Assembly: GCA_963920575.1 (NCBI GenBank)
Contig: OY986970.1
Span: 16,265,588 to 16,329,587, forward strand
Direction: 5' to 3'
DNA length: 64,000 nucleotides
Source of the DNA: Narthecium ossifragum
Lineage: Eukaryota > Streptophyta > Magnoliopsida > Dioscoreales > Nartheciaceae
The notes under the pieces were generated by a model that saw only the letters and a program-made list of their open reading frames with translations, was not told the DNA's origin and searched no databases. Positions 33,711 through 45,552 of this stretch are shown piece by piece (the stretch's first letter is position 1; the number at the start of each line of letters is the position of its first letter). The translations under genes and the position numbers were made by a program.

Positions 33711-34247
33711 GTGAAGAGTTCCCACGTCTAGCTAAAGACGTTAAACTAAGCGCTACTTGGGAGACAGCCCAAAGGTTTTCCTTGATTTCAATCATGCCAA
33801 GGCGGGCGATCGTTGTTTCAGCTCAAGAGCACCTCTGGGGAGTACTTCTTCCACTTAGCCTCTCTTTACATGTGCACCCTCATTTTTGACTTGTCTCATA
33901 TTTTTGGACTTGTGTAAATTGATGTTATTTTGAGGGTTGGGGAGGGTTTCCATTCTACTACTTTGCGTTATGTATCTTTGATGTGTGGAACCCAAGATTT
34001 TACTTGCCTATATATGTTTTCCCAACTTTGTTTGATCCCTTTAGCTATTATGCATATGTTAGGGTGAAATGATAGCACACTACTCTTAGCATGAAATTTG
34101 TTGAGTGTCATGCGGTAGAACACCTACACCTTCATTGTTTGTTAACGAGTAGCAAATGGTGGCATTTGGTGCGTTGATCGTGTATATGTGTATGCTTGGT
34201 CTTGTAAGAGGATTCGAAAGTTGTTTGCTTGGTCTTGTAAGAGGATG
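33711..34247 (+). mobile_element. 3' non-coding region of the plus Athila element, truncated
   Basis: Just after pol is the conserved Athila motif AAGACGTTAAACTAAGCGCT (33737-33756) followed by CTTGGGAGACAGCCCAA. The region has no further gene. It ends at a junction with a Tekay-type LTR fragment. A direct repeat of TGCTTGGTCTTGTAAGAGGA occurs at 34193 and 34226, right at the junction, which may be a footprint of end-joining. The polypurine tract and 3' LTR are missing. Confidence 0.7.
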
Positions 34248-34848
34248 TGCCTACTTAGCGGGTTGGACTCCCGCCAGCAGTGTTCACTTCGTCCTGCTGT
34301 GAGATAGCAGTGTTGTTTTCCTGCTCATTGGGACACGCGGTGGGGTTATGGGACCCTTGTGTACACCCAGGCTTTACTAGAGGGCGACACTGTTGCGTTT
34401 CCCTCTTTCTTCTGTGTGTCGTAGTGTAGTTTCTCTGCTGAGCTTAGTTGCTCACTCCTACCCGGGCTGCGTTTTGCAGGTGCAGGCGTTAGCTCCTTTT
34501 CGGTGGCCCCTACCGGGCAGTTGGTCGGTGGTGCGGTGGCACCAGGCGGAGTCTGAGAGGTGGTGATCCTTTACCGTTTTTGAACCCTTGGTTAGTTAGT
34601 CTCCTACGGGAGTATATAAATTTTGTATTCGAATCTTCCCCTCTCCGAGGATATGTATATTAAACTTGGGTTTTGTAATCTGTGGTTTGAGGTTATGTAA
34701 TTTATAGTCTTTAAATTGAGGGTGTTTTTGATGAATTGTTAGGGAGACCAATAGGTTAGAGGGAACCCTCGCTAAATTTTCCGCGTTTCGTTAGGTTTCG
34801 GTTCGCGTCGCCCGACCCGGTTGGGCTTTCGTGGGTCGGAGCGCGATA
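34248..34848 (+). mobile_element. Tekay/Del-type LTR, 3' 600 bases
   Basis: It shares the modules of 13450-14110, including CTACCCGGGCTGCGTTTTGC, CCTACCGGGCAGTTGGTCGG, GTTAGTCTCCTACGGGAGTA and the end GGGTCGGAGCGCGATA, a one-base variant of GCGCGACA. The 5' three quarters are absent. The right end abuts a truncated Athila LTR. Confidence 0.75.
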
Positions 34849-36190
34849 GTGGGAGTTAAGAGAATTAGATCGAAGATTTAACTGTAAAATAAAGTCAACG
34901 AAAGAAATCATAATTTGAATGAGGCTAGGCTTCAAGAATCCTTCACTCGGACTTGGATTATTCTCTTACCAATGGTTCATGTAAAACTCATTCGAGGGAT
35001 TCACATTCCAATCACCTTGACTGGAAGATATGGAATTATGAATCTGATAAAATATAAATGTCTATTTCTATATTTGGTTTTTCTCGTTGTAACCCTAACT
35101 CCGTCCTGCTAGAACCTAAGAATACACGATACCGGCTGTCACTACAGACAACACGCAGCAAAGTTTCATGGGACAAAGCCCTAAATTTGTCTTAATAGAT
35201 CCCTAAGAATACACAATACTAGCTGTCACTACGGATAATGCATAGCAAAGATTTCATGGCACTAGGTAAGAGAATGAAGAGAGATAACTATGGGATCACA
35301 ATATCATAAAAGAAGTATGACTGGATTTATCATAATGTTCAACCACATAACTATCTATAAAGATCCAATACATATATAGAGTTTAAACATTAAAGATTGA
35401 AACATGAACCAATAATGAAGGAAGAAAAAGCCTCATCGTTGCTCAGTCATCCATCCGCCATGCCCGAAGATTTCTCGTCCATGGATGGCGAACTGGTCTC
35501 CTTCTTCCTCCAGAAAAGTCCAGAAAAAGTCTCCAAAAAACGTCCAAAAACCTCCCTTGAATAACCCTAAGTTTCCTATTTATTGGCTCCAAAAGTTAAG
35601 AAACTTGGGTTAGGTGTGGTTTGCTATTTACGCTAGTGGTCGATCTGGCGGTCGAATGTCATACCTGACGGTCGACCGTCAACTGTGCAATATTATTTGG
35701 AAAAGTGGCGGTCGATCTTCGCATCGATCCTGAGAAGTCTTTTTCTTGACAAAGGCTCATGATCGATCTCGTGGATGATGCGACGGTTGACCGTGAGTAT
35801 AGTGAGCGCGACGGTCGATTTCGCGGATGATGCGACGGTTGACCGTCACTATTCATTCAACACTGCACCATTGGTACGAAAAAACTGTAACTTCCTTTAG
35901 GAAACTCGGAATCACGAACCATAAAATTCTCCAGAAACTAAACTTCAAGAGCTTTCCAATATTGTATGGCACATCATCTGGTTTTTCATGAGCAGGTACA
36001 GTTTAATCTTCCAAGTTGACCCATGTATTCTTTTCAGCTTCTTTTAGCTCAAATTTCCTGCATTTTCCAAACAACTATGTCAAGCAACATATAAGTATAA
36101 AAATAGTGCTAAAGTGGATGATGAAGGGTCACAATCTAGCAATTGATATAGTTATAAGACTGTTTAGAGTGGACTTTCATGCACTCATCA
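34849..36190 (-). mobile_element. Athila-like 3' LTR (minus), truncated
   Basis: Read on the minus strand it starts TGATGAGTGCATGAAAGT at 36190 after a weak polypurine tract, like the LTR at 82-1684. It runs to 34849, where its 3' end is cut off. TCGACC-rich palindromes lie at 35640-35850, the place that corresponds to 441-806 in the other copy. An 87-base imperfect tandem repeat starts at 35115 and 35202 (CCTAAGAATACAC in both). This is the 3' LTR of the minus element continuing to 39524 and 53389. Confidence 0.7.
35640..35850. repeat. Palindrome-rich block in the minus Athila LTR
   Basis: TGACGGTCGACCGTCA is a perfect 16-bp palindrome at about 35667-35682. Related half-sites (GGCGGTCGA, CATGATCGATC, GACGGTTGACCGT) follow at about 35705, 35758, 35782 and 35834. 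The position in the LTR matches the GATCGATCGG block at 441-806, but the core is that of the hairpins in Tekay-type LTRs. Confidence 0.75.
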
Positions 36191-37758
36191 CACCTCTCAA
36201 CCAGCTTATTGCTAGTCTCTATCAATTCATAGCGCATGAAAATATAATTAAGCACATCAACGGTCTGAGACTATAGACATGCATGACAAAACTTTTACCT
36301 TGATAGGCCAATAGTGTTATGTATAGTACAGAGCACGAAAACTTCTTATACTCATACATATACTACCAACACATGAAATTAACTTCTACACTTCAAACAT
36401 GCTAATCACCATTCAAACGAACACATGTGACGTGACAAATAAAAGTTGCATACAGAGGCAACTTCTACCCACCATTAGTTCAAACACACTACTATCTTCT
36501 TGTCCAATCATCCAACCCTCACACTTTTAGTACAACATGCTCTTCCTTTTTCTCTGTTTTTTTTTTGAACTATCAGATACTTTGTCTTTTTACGTGAGCA
36601 CTCTCCGCTTCTTGAGGCGCAGAGACCCGGTTACTTAGCAAAACACTTAATAGTTTTTTTTTATATAGCTGTAATTGGTTCTACCATTTTACGCGAGCTC
36701 CCCGCTTTCTGAGGCAAGAACACCCGGTTACTCAGTAGATCACTTAATTGTCATTTAGGCACAGCTTGATCAAGCTCAAGAACTTGTTTTTTTTTTCAGC
36801 ATGCAATACTCAACATACTAGCTAAAGTTGAAATCTTGGTCCAGATTAAAAATAGCATGCTCATTCCTATGGTGAGTATAATTGCCACTGCACATAAAGT
36901 GTTCGTGTGTGAATCACACGATGATTGAGCTTCAGGTTATCACACATGCAATCAATATATAGGTCAATCCATGTGAAAGCAACATGTATAATAAGCATAA
37001 AAATTTCAGCTCATGCACAATTTCTAGCAACATGCTCAATTCAACACTATTAAACCCACAAAGTAGCATGCATAAGGTCATGTATGCCTACACCCCCCAA
37101 TCTGAAATTCACATTGTCCTCAATGTGTGCTAAGCATGGCAAGAGAATAAAACAGGGAACATGTTAAAATTTTAAATCGAATAGATAAGAATTACAAATC
37201 TATCTAGGAGCGAGGCTACTTGATGACATAGCTGAAATCTTACCCAATGTTCATCAGGGTGGCCGAATTTCACATCTCCAATGATTGATGAAGCTCTCAA
37301 GCAACGTAGACGGTGGTCCAAACATCCTAAAATAAAAGATAACAAACGAAAGCAAATAACCTAAAGCAACCTAACCTAATCAAAAGGGAAAAGGATAGAC
37401 AGAAGAAAGATCATCCCTCGTAGACAGGGTCTACGAGATGAAGATGATGCTCATCAGTGGCCGCTTTCTCGAGAATAGGCTTCAGCCGCTGTCCATTGAC
37501 CTTGAATAGCCTCCCATCCTTCGGGTCTTCAACCTCAACAACCCCATTCTCAAATATTCTGCTACCAGTAAAGGGGCCTGTCTAGCATGATCACAGCTTC
37601 CCAGGATGTAGGTACAACCACACTTCACACAGGTAGACTTATTGCCCTTGTTGAAACATTTTCCTTAAGATTCGCTTGTCATGGTAGGCCTTTGATTTTG
37701 CTTTGAATATCCGGGAACTCTCATAAACATCATTCTGGAGTTCTTCCATCTCAGACAG
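36191..37758 (-). mobile_element. 3' non-coding spacer of the minus Athila element
   Basis: About 1.6 kb without genes between integrase remnants and the LTR. It holds an imperfect direct repeat about 100 bases apart (TTTTACGTGAGC near 36588, TTTTACGCGAGC near 36687, each followed by CCCGGTTACT). The text CACATTGTCCTCAATGTGTG at 37111-37130 is also found in the spacer at about 28690. The last part (37460-37640) reads as the degraded integrase C-terminus (GPF region). Confidence 0.6.
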
Positions 37759-39524
37759 CTAGAGTTTTCGTTCCTGACATGCAGCATTTAAAGTAAAACT
37801 TAGTGATTTAATAGCCCAATATGTCTTATGTTCTAACTCAACTGGAAGATGATATAGTTTTCCATAGACTAGGTGAAACGACGACATCCCCAGGGTAGTC
37901 TTGTAAGCAGTGCGATAGGCCCACAACACATCTAATAGCCTCAAGGACCAGTCTTTTCGGTTAGGGCTCACTGTCTTCTCCAAGATTTACTTGATCTCCC
38001 TGTTGGCTAATTCAGCTTGCCCATTTGTCTGTGGATGATAAGCAATGGAAACCTTACGCATCAAAGCCTCAAAAGAGCGGTTACAAAAATGCGATCCCTG
38101 GTCACTAATAATAATCCTAGGAGTACCAAATCGGGACAAAACGTGCTCTTTAAGAAACTTGATAATAGTAGAATGATCATTGTTCCTACATGTAACTGCT
38201 TCCACCCACTTATACACATATTCCACCGCCAATAATATATATAAATATCCAAAAGAAGAAGGAAAGGGTCCATAAAATATACATCTCAACAATCAAAAAT
38301 CTCTACATCTTGAATAGGTTTCAAAGGCATCATATGAAGTCAAGATAGAGCTCATAATTTCAAGCATTGATCACATGATCTGTAGAAAATATTAACAACG
38401 CGAAACATAGTAGGCCAAAAAAAAACTACATTGAAGAATTTTAGCAACAGTCTGTTTCATGGAAAAATGGCCTCCACATGCATAAGAGTGATAGAACGTG
38501 ATAATGCTCTCAATTTCATGATCAGAAACACAACGACACATAATCTGGTAAGGACAATACTTAAACAAGCATGGATCATCCCAATAAAAGTTTTTTACCT
38601 CAATAAAAAATCTACGCTTATCCTGCACACTCCAATAGGAAGGGATCTCACATGTCGCCAAGTAATTGACTATATGTGTATACCAGGGAAATCATCCATG
38701 ATTGGTGGCTCATCGACAGCTACTTCCACCATTAATCTTGACAAGTGATCAGCAACTACGTTCTCCACACCCTTTTTGTCTTTGATGGAGATACCAAATT
38801 CCTGCAAGATCAATATCCAACGAATTAGGCGCGCTTTAGCATCCTTCTTGGTGAGAAGGTACTTGAGTGCGGCATGATCAGTGAAAATAGTGATAGGAGA
38901 ACCAATCAAATAAGCACGAAACTTGTCTAATGCAAATACTATCACTAACAGTTCTTTTTCAGTAGTAGAGTAGTTCATCTGTGCACTATTCAAGGTTCTG
39001 CTAGCATAATGAATAACATACGGCTTCCCATCTCTTCGCTGCCCTAATACTGCTCCTACAACAAAATCACTAGCATCACACATCAAATCAAAAGGAATGC
39101 TCCAATCAGGTGGTTGTACAATAGGTGCAGAAGTCAGTTTATCAATCAAAGCCTAAAAGCCTTCTGACAACCAACAGTCCACTCAAAAGGGGTATCCTTT
39201 ATCAACAAATTACACAATGGTCGACAAATAGCAGAAAAATTCTGAACGAATCTCCCATAAAACCCAGCATGTCCTAGAAAGGATCTAACATCTTTAACAG
39301 TCTTCGGCACAGGAAGCTTTGAGATAAGATCGATTTTTGATCGATCTACGTCAATGCCTATGAAAGAGACTATGTGGCCAACCACAATGCTTGAGGGCAC
39401 CATGAAGTGGCACTTTTCCAAATTAAGCCCAAGGTGCTTCTCTTCACACTTGACCAAGACTCGTTTTAAGTTTTGCAAGCATGCATCAAAAGTATTACCA
39501 AACACAGTCAAATCAACCATATAT
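37759..39524 (-). pseudogene. Athila/Tat-type pol remnant: RT 3' part, RNase H, integrase
   Basis: On the minus strand, frames at 39520-39146 (RT end, CHFMVPSSIVVGHIVS and [11 protein letters not shown]), 39149-38670 (RNase [21 protein letters not shown] and [10 protein letters not shown]), and 38661-37759 (integrase, YHSYACGGHF, then [12 protein letters not shown] and NGQAELANREIK) follow in the proper order. Frameshifts and stops separate them. At 39525 the reverse transcriptase is cut within its catalytic YxDD-like motif by a solo LTR. The 5' side of RT resumes at 53389. The protein family is certain, and the gene is dead. Confidence 0.88.
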
Positions 39525-40847
39525 TGTCGCGCCCCAACCCGCGAAAGCCCAACCGAGCCGGGGATGCGAACCGGAACCTAACTAACTGCGAAAAAAAAAG
39601 GCGAGGGTTTTCTTAAGTCTACTGGTTTCCCTAAGCATTCATCAAGCACCCTCAATTAACAATTTTAGAATAAACAGAAACCTCAAACTCAAAGATTACA
39701 AATCCAGAAGAAAAGTTTACAAAACCTCGAAGAAGGGAAATCAGGTACAAACATTTATACACTCCCGTAGGAGGCTAACTATACAAAGGTTGTGAAGACA
39801 GAAGATCGCCACTTCTAAAACTCCGCCAGGCACTACCGCACCGCCAACCAACTGCCCAGTAGGGGCCACCGAAGAGGAGCTAACGTCTACACCTACAAAA
39901 CGCAGCCCGGGTAGGAGTGAGTAACTAAGCTCAGCAGTGAAACTACACTACGACTCACAGAAGGAAGAGGAAAATGAAACAATGTCGCATTCTAGCAAGG
40001 TTTGGGTGTACACAGGGGCCACATAACCCCACCGGTGTCTCTAGGTATCCAACCATGGTCACCCTAATGAACTTGACCCATCTCAGAAACAGCTAGTACC
40101 GCAGAAAGAAGACACTGCTGGGCGGGAAGAAAATACCGCTGAGTATGCACACCCTCTACTCGAGAGACAAGAAAACCGGACACCGGCTACACCACAGAAC
40201 CAGGCTCGAGGCCGACACGACCTCTAAATCATCGATCAACATGTGTTCAAGTCATCTAGGCCTATCATCGAATTTGACATAACACAACCATTTAAACCTG
40301 GACCAAGCTACCCAACCCTGGTCCTAAGGCTAAATCTGAGCTTCCTTGCCTCGGGACGGTGATACCATAGATCACCCACACCCTAACCTTATGCAGCTAA
40401 TGCACAACTAGATGCATGCTATGAACACACGCAAGAAAGCAGATAAACATGCAACATATGTAACGATGAAATAAACACGGTATGGGCTCGGCATCCTGCC
40501 AGCCCGGGGTGGTGAACAAATAATGCAGGTCAAGGGGCTGTTGCAGTGGTAACCCCACCAAATGCAGCCAGTCCACAAAAAGACAGCATGCTACGAGAAG
40601 CAACCCCGGCAAACACAGCTAACAATATAACATGCTATCTACACATCCCGGGAGTCGTCACTCTCCCGGTTCACCACTACCCCTCATTATGGGGTTAACA
40701 TGCTCAACATATGTATAAGGTATAAAACGGTAAAGAAAATGGCACATACAAAGCCCCGTGGGAAAAATCCGACGAAAACACCTCCCTGCGACCAAAAGGA
40801 TCGATCCTTTCGAAGAAGGATTAAATCTTCTGCGCAAACAGGGAGTT
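39525..40847 (-). mobile_element. Tekay/Del-type solo LTR, left half (TSD TATAT)
   Basis: It starts TGTCGCGCCCCAACCCG, the reversed LTR 3' terminus. The bases before it (39520-39524) are TATAT, repeated at 53389-53393 after the right half. The half ends at 40847, where a non-autonomous LTR element starts. The modules CCACCGAAGAGGAGCTAACG and CGCAGCCCGGGTAGGAGTGA are shared with sister LTRs in reverse. Both halves add up to about 2.2 kb, a normal length for the family. No internal region is present, so it is a solo LTR. Confidence 0.88.
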
Positions 40848-42293
40848 TGATGAGTCACTAAATATTCATAATTAAACAACATAACTTACCTTTGTTAGGC
40901 CTAGAGTAGTTGTGTTTAATAGTTTGTTAGTTGATTTCAGGTTTAATCATGATTTGAGAACAAATATAAGAAATTCGACTAAAAATATGGATTTAAGTGA
41001 TAAAGTCTGCTTTATCGCCTATCAGAAGAATAATCGCCCGATATTCTGTATATATCTGAATATTCTGAAAATATATGACATGGTAGAAGACTTCAAGAGC
41101 TACAACGTTCATGTTGGACACTTTGCAAGATTCCTGATGGATTGATTTCGGTTTTGAAGAAGATCAAGATACACAACTGCTAGAAAACTGTTCCGTCGAA
41201 GCTGAGAAGAATCTTCTCCAAATATTCTATATTAATTTGAATATTATAAAATAAGTTGTATATGACAGAAGACTTGAAGATCTAGAACTTTCATGTTTAA
41301 GACTTTCTCAAATTCCAAGCCAATTAGTGCCAGAATTGAGTTAAAGTCGTAATCCTGAATAGGAGTTGAAATACGAAAAGAGGAAAGTCAAAGTTTAAGT
41401 CTAGATAGGACTCTTAAGTCCAAGTTTAGGGTTTCCCTATTTAAAGGCCTTTTCCAACCGAATTTTGCATCTTTTTGACAATCTTTGGAGAAGGAAAAAG
41501 AAGACGGAGAGGATGCGGATGGTGACAACTTCTTATTCCAACCCGATGACTTTCATTCAAAAGATGAGTTGTTAATTCTTGTATTTAGGAATATCATGAA
41601 ACCGTAGTGTAGTTTTGGTTTTTCTTTAGTTTGATTCTTGTGAACTTCTCGATGCATGATCTCATGAATATGATTTTATTGTTAATAGAGTTGAAGGAAC
41701 AGAGTTCCCTTGACGTACTTTTAGTCCTACATGATTTCTGTGATTGATTGTAGAGATTTATGAGATGTTTTCATGAAGTTATTGGCTTGTCTTTGAGATA
41801 AGCTATACTACTAGAAGATAGGTTGTGCCACGGTCATTAGGAGTAGTATAATTTAAGGTAATCATAGGACCAAAGACAATCTATGTCAAACAAAATAGGT
41901 TATGCCATTGGAAACATTAACTTTCTTTTAGGGATTCATGTGAGCTTGTAGTCATATGATTCATAATGTTGAGAGAAGAGAACAAGATGATAACTAGAGA
42001 AGATTAATAACGAAACTAGAGCGGATTGAGTAATTCCTAAGTAACTACTGCATTGATTCGAATTGATCAACATTTTATTTCTTTTCTTTATAGTTAGATA
42101 ACTCTACATTATCTTTGATTCTTTTCCTTAGTTTTAGGGTTTCTAGAATTGATTTTAGTTTTTAACGTTTGTCCTGTGGATCGACTCCCGACTTCACCGC
42201 TATTCTACCTAGTAGTGTAGTGATTGGATAAGGATTATAAATTTATATTTGAATGAGTTTGCAACGTTTTAACGACACGTTTGCGAGAGATCA
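40848..42293 (+). mobile_element. 5' LTR of a non-autonomous Athila-like element
   Basis: It starts TGATGAGTCACTAAATATTC and ends TTTGCGAGAGATCA. A direct copy lies at 50879-52330, and the two agree closely along their length. It contains a TATA-like CTATTTAAAGG near 41437. The left flank is GAGTT and no matching right flank exists. The sequence after it, TTTTTGGCATCG, looks like a degraded Athila primer site. Confidence 0.85.
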
Positions 42294-42487
42294 ATTTTTG
42301 GCATCGTTTTTGAGGAATTCGACGGTTAACTAATTGATTTTCTCTAAACTCGTTTTCTTTGCTCAGTTAGTTTTTTTTAGCTTTCTAATTTTTTCTTTTC
42401 TTTATTTTACACTTTTTAGGAATTTTCTGACAATATTTTAGAATTTTTGCAGCAATGGAACCGATTTTTCTTGAAGGAAGCATCTCA
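42294..42487 (+). mobile_element. 5' leader of the non-autonomous element with degraded primer site
   Basis: TTTTTGGCATCGTTTTTGAG (42296 onward) resembles TTTTTGGCGCCGTTGCCGGGG of active Athila elements. The leader to GAAGCATCTCA at 42487 is repeated after the second LTR (52331-52522), which is unexpected for a simple element. If the LTR is taken to include this leader, it would still have TG...CA ends. Confidence 0.6.
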
Positions 42488-42639
42488 CATGCAGCCTGGA
42501 GCGATCGTTTGGAATCCAAACCGATCGATCGGAACTGCGCAGTCAGGTAAGTTTTCTAAATTCAAATTTTTTCATTTCAATCATTATTCTCCAGATTTTC
42601 TCCTCTCCTCCGAATCTTCTGTTTTCTTTTGCTCTTTCT

Positions 42640-43021
42640 GATATATGATTTTGCATGTATGACCAATTTTTATATGCCACTGGGTGCCATGTTGAATGAT
42701 GATTTGCCTTTTGGTTATAATTCACATGCACTCCTGCCCCTCAATAATGACACATGATTTCTCAAATTCGGCGTATAATTCACATTCATACACTTATAAT
42801 CCGAATTTTAGAAATCATACATACCCTAATTGGCAATTCGAAGGTTATCAACCTCCTAACGTTCAACCATGGAATATAGAAACACCGACCCAAAATTTTG
42901 AACCTAGTTTTGGACAACAATATCCCTCACATGCACTCCTGCCCCTCAAGTGATCTATGACACAGTTTGACATGCTCATGAACACACTTACAACCATGAA
43001 TGTGAAGTTTGAGAACATAGA
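42640..43021 (+). pseudogene. Gag-like fragment of the non-autonomous element
   Basis: Coding-like text with YNSHSYTYNPNFRNHTYPNW resembles the asparagine-rich end of Athila gag (compare YNPGWRSHPN at 25395). Frameshifts are present. At 43022 a solo LTR interrupts a stretch encoding MNVKFENI, and the same frame resumes at 45553. No zinc knuckle or polymerase domain was seen. Confidence 0.5.
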
Positions 43022-45552
43022 TGTGAGGACACGTACCTCCAACCAGGTCCGACTGCGTTAGGTCGAAAGTCTTGTTTTTTTGGTTTGGCCCAGTTGGCCT
43101 TGGGATGCGATCGGTTGATCGCATCGCTGTTTTTGACCCAAATGGCATTTTCGTAAATATGCTCCCTGGTGGTCAGTTTCAAACCCGCGTTGCATACTCT
43201 GCCTTTGATTGATTTATGTGTTTGATTAGACCTTAAGGGTGTTTCCGATCGGAAGATCGGAGCTCGATCGGGAGAGATCAAATCAGACGGCTGTGATCGA
43301 TTCCAGCTTTCTATTTAACCCTTTCTTTTCTCTCACTTTCTTTTCTTTTTCCTTCTTCTTCTGTCGTTCTCTCTCTCCCTCTCTCCTACCGGCTGTGCTA
43401 GGGTTTCGGATCGCGATCTTCGAGGAGCTGATCTTGGCGATCGGACTTGGGGGATGCGTGGAGGAGCTGCCCTGCTTGTTCAAGTTGGTATTTCTACCCC
43501 GATCGTATAGTTGGGTTCTCCTAGGATAGGTTTATTGTGTTTTTGATGTAGTAGTACTTGGTAGAATGTTGTTTTGCTTAATGCTTGAGTGTTATAGCTT
43601 ACTTAGAGTATCTCTACCGTTTGGTTTTCGTATTTTATCGAACAATTCTCGTATTACCGTCGGTTTGTCGGTTTTTGGCCATTTGGGCCTAAATTTGTGA
43701 TTTAACTATCAAAATCTTGTTTTCTTCATACCAATAGCTTCCCCATCATTTATTACGCGTGCCTGCAAAGTTTCATCGATTTTTGATGAGCTTTGATAGA
43801 TCAAATCCAAGAAATTGGATTTCTGGAACTGTTCTTAAGAACTGTGCACAAGGCCTGACGGTCGACCGTCGGATCGACCGTCAAGCATTGGCACGCTTTA
43901 TCCAGACCTCACGGACGACCGTCGCATCGATCGTGAGACTCTGTCTCATTTAGGGGCTCCCAGGGTCGATGTTCAAATCGACCGTGGGTTCTTACCCCTT
44001 TTTCCCATTTTACCTCACGGTCGACCGTCGGATCGACCGTGAGGCTTTGTCACTCTTTTGGTTTCCCACGGTCGATGTCCCGATCGACCGTGGCCCTTGT
44101 GCTCTCCCCACGTTTTGGTCTCACGGTCGACCATTGGATCGACCGTGAGCCCCTGAACAGTGTTTTTCTGGCTTCCTTTGATTGGCTTTTCGTTCATGAT
44201 AGATACCCAATCATTTTAGGGAGCATGCATGATGTCATGGAGGGGTTTTTAATGGATTTCTATTGAGATTGGGGATTGAATCGTGCGTTTATCCTATCTG
44301 GAGGATTTAAATACTTAGTGGATGGTAGATTTAAATGCTTATTGTTTGCTTAGCTGTTAGCTAGCTATGAGTGCCAGCTTACGTGGTATTGTGGAACCTT
44401 AGCCCGATGCCGGTGTGTGCTGAGGGCTATTGAAAAACTGTGGCCAGTTACCTGCGGGGTAACCATGGAACCTTAGTCTGTCAGGTGCAAGAGAGCACTG
44501 AAGACTATTGTATATCTGTGTTTTTCGCTTTGCTCTAATCATTGTTTAGTTACTATAGATTATCTGTATTTGAGGCCCTTGCTATGCTCACCCCTTTTGG
44601 CTAGCTATAGGCTATGCTTAGCCTTGTATAATTATTGCCATGTTGTTGCATGCCTATATCTCGTTATCTGTGCCTGAGCATTGCATGCATCTTGTTTGCA
44701 TTAGAGGCATATTAGGTTAGGCGGGCGATGGGTTGATCGCTGATCCGAGGCTCTCGGGTACCTCGGATCTAGCCTTAGGACCGTGGCTGGGTAGTAAGGT
44801 TTAGGACGTGATTGTATCATTGGAATCTTCATGTTATCGAGGATATGACGTAGTTGGCTATGATCACATTGTTATTGAGGTTTAGAGGCCGTATTGTCTC
44901 CCCAACGCCAAGTGCTAAGGATGGATGTCGATGCGTTCCCGAAGTGGATCCCCAATGCATGAGAATCCTGCTTGGGTAAGGGTGATCCTGTATGTTACTG
45001 TTCCGTAGCCTCATGGTAACTTGTTCAGGAGAGAGGTTTCATGGCAGGAGCCCTTGGGACATCGATAGGGGTTGTGGGACCCCGTGGTATTCCTTAGACT
45101 TGAGCGGGGAGGCGTCACAGTTGTTGTTTTCCTCCCTTCAGTGTGTCGTACAGTACAACCCTATTGAGCTTATCGCTCACTCCTACCCGGGTTGCGTTTG
45201 TAAGTGCATGTGTCAGCTCATCCTTGGTGGTTCCAGCTGGATCAGGTCCTGGCGGCGCGTCGACTTCCGGACGCGTTTGAGGTCTAAGAGGGACAGATGT
45301 ATATTTTGACAGTTTTGTTTAAAGTTATCTTTTGAGAATGATGTATTTATCTTTGAATAAATGAAATCATGTTACCTCTTTTGATTGAGTTTTATTCTGC
45401 AATGTAATATTTAGTTTTACCTTTATGCCCTTGAAAGTCTTTAAGTTAAAGTTAATTCCGCTTTGTATATTATCGCGCCAGTTTGGATGTGAATAGTGTA
45501 AGTTTCCCCTCATGCCTCGATCCGGTTGGGTTTTCTGGGTCGGGGTGTGACA
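43022..45552 (+). mobile_element. Tekay/Del-type solo LTR (TSD ATAGA)
   Basis: A complete LTR of 2531 bases, from TGTGAGGACACGTACC to GGGTCGGGGTGTGACA. The 5-bp target duplication ATAGA is exact at 43017-43021 and 45553-45557. Modules in order: palindromic CCGATCGG text near 43245, a pyrimidine-rich zone 43318-43390, a splice-donor-like AAGTTGGTATTTCTACC near 43482, a hairpin array 43856-44149, and CTACCCGGGTTGCGTTTGTAAG near 45183. It interrupts the gag-like frame of the host element. Confidence 0.92.
43856..44149. repeat. Hairpin array with CGGTCGA/TCGACCG core
   Basis: Six short inverted repeats in 294 bases. Perfect stems: TGACGGTCGA (43856-43865 with 43874-43883), CCTCACGGTCGA (44013-44024 with 44033-44044), CCACGGTCGAT (44066-44076 with 44083-44093) and CTCACGGTCGA (44120-44130 with 44139-44149). 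Two more near 43909 and 43960 have one or two mismatches. Loops are 6-8 bases. The outer stem bases differ between hairpins but stay paired. Confidence 0.9.
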
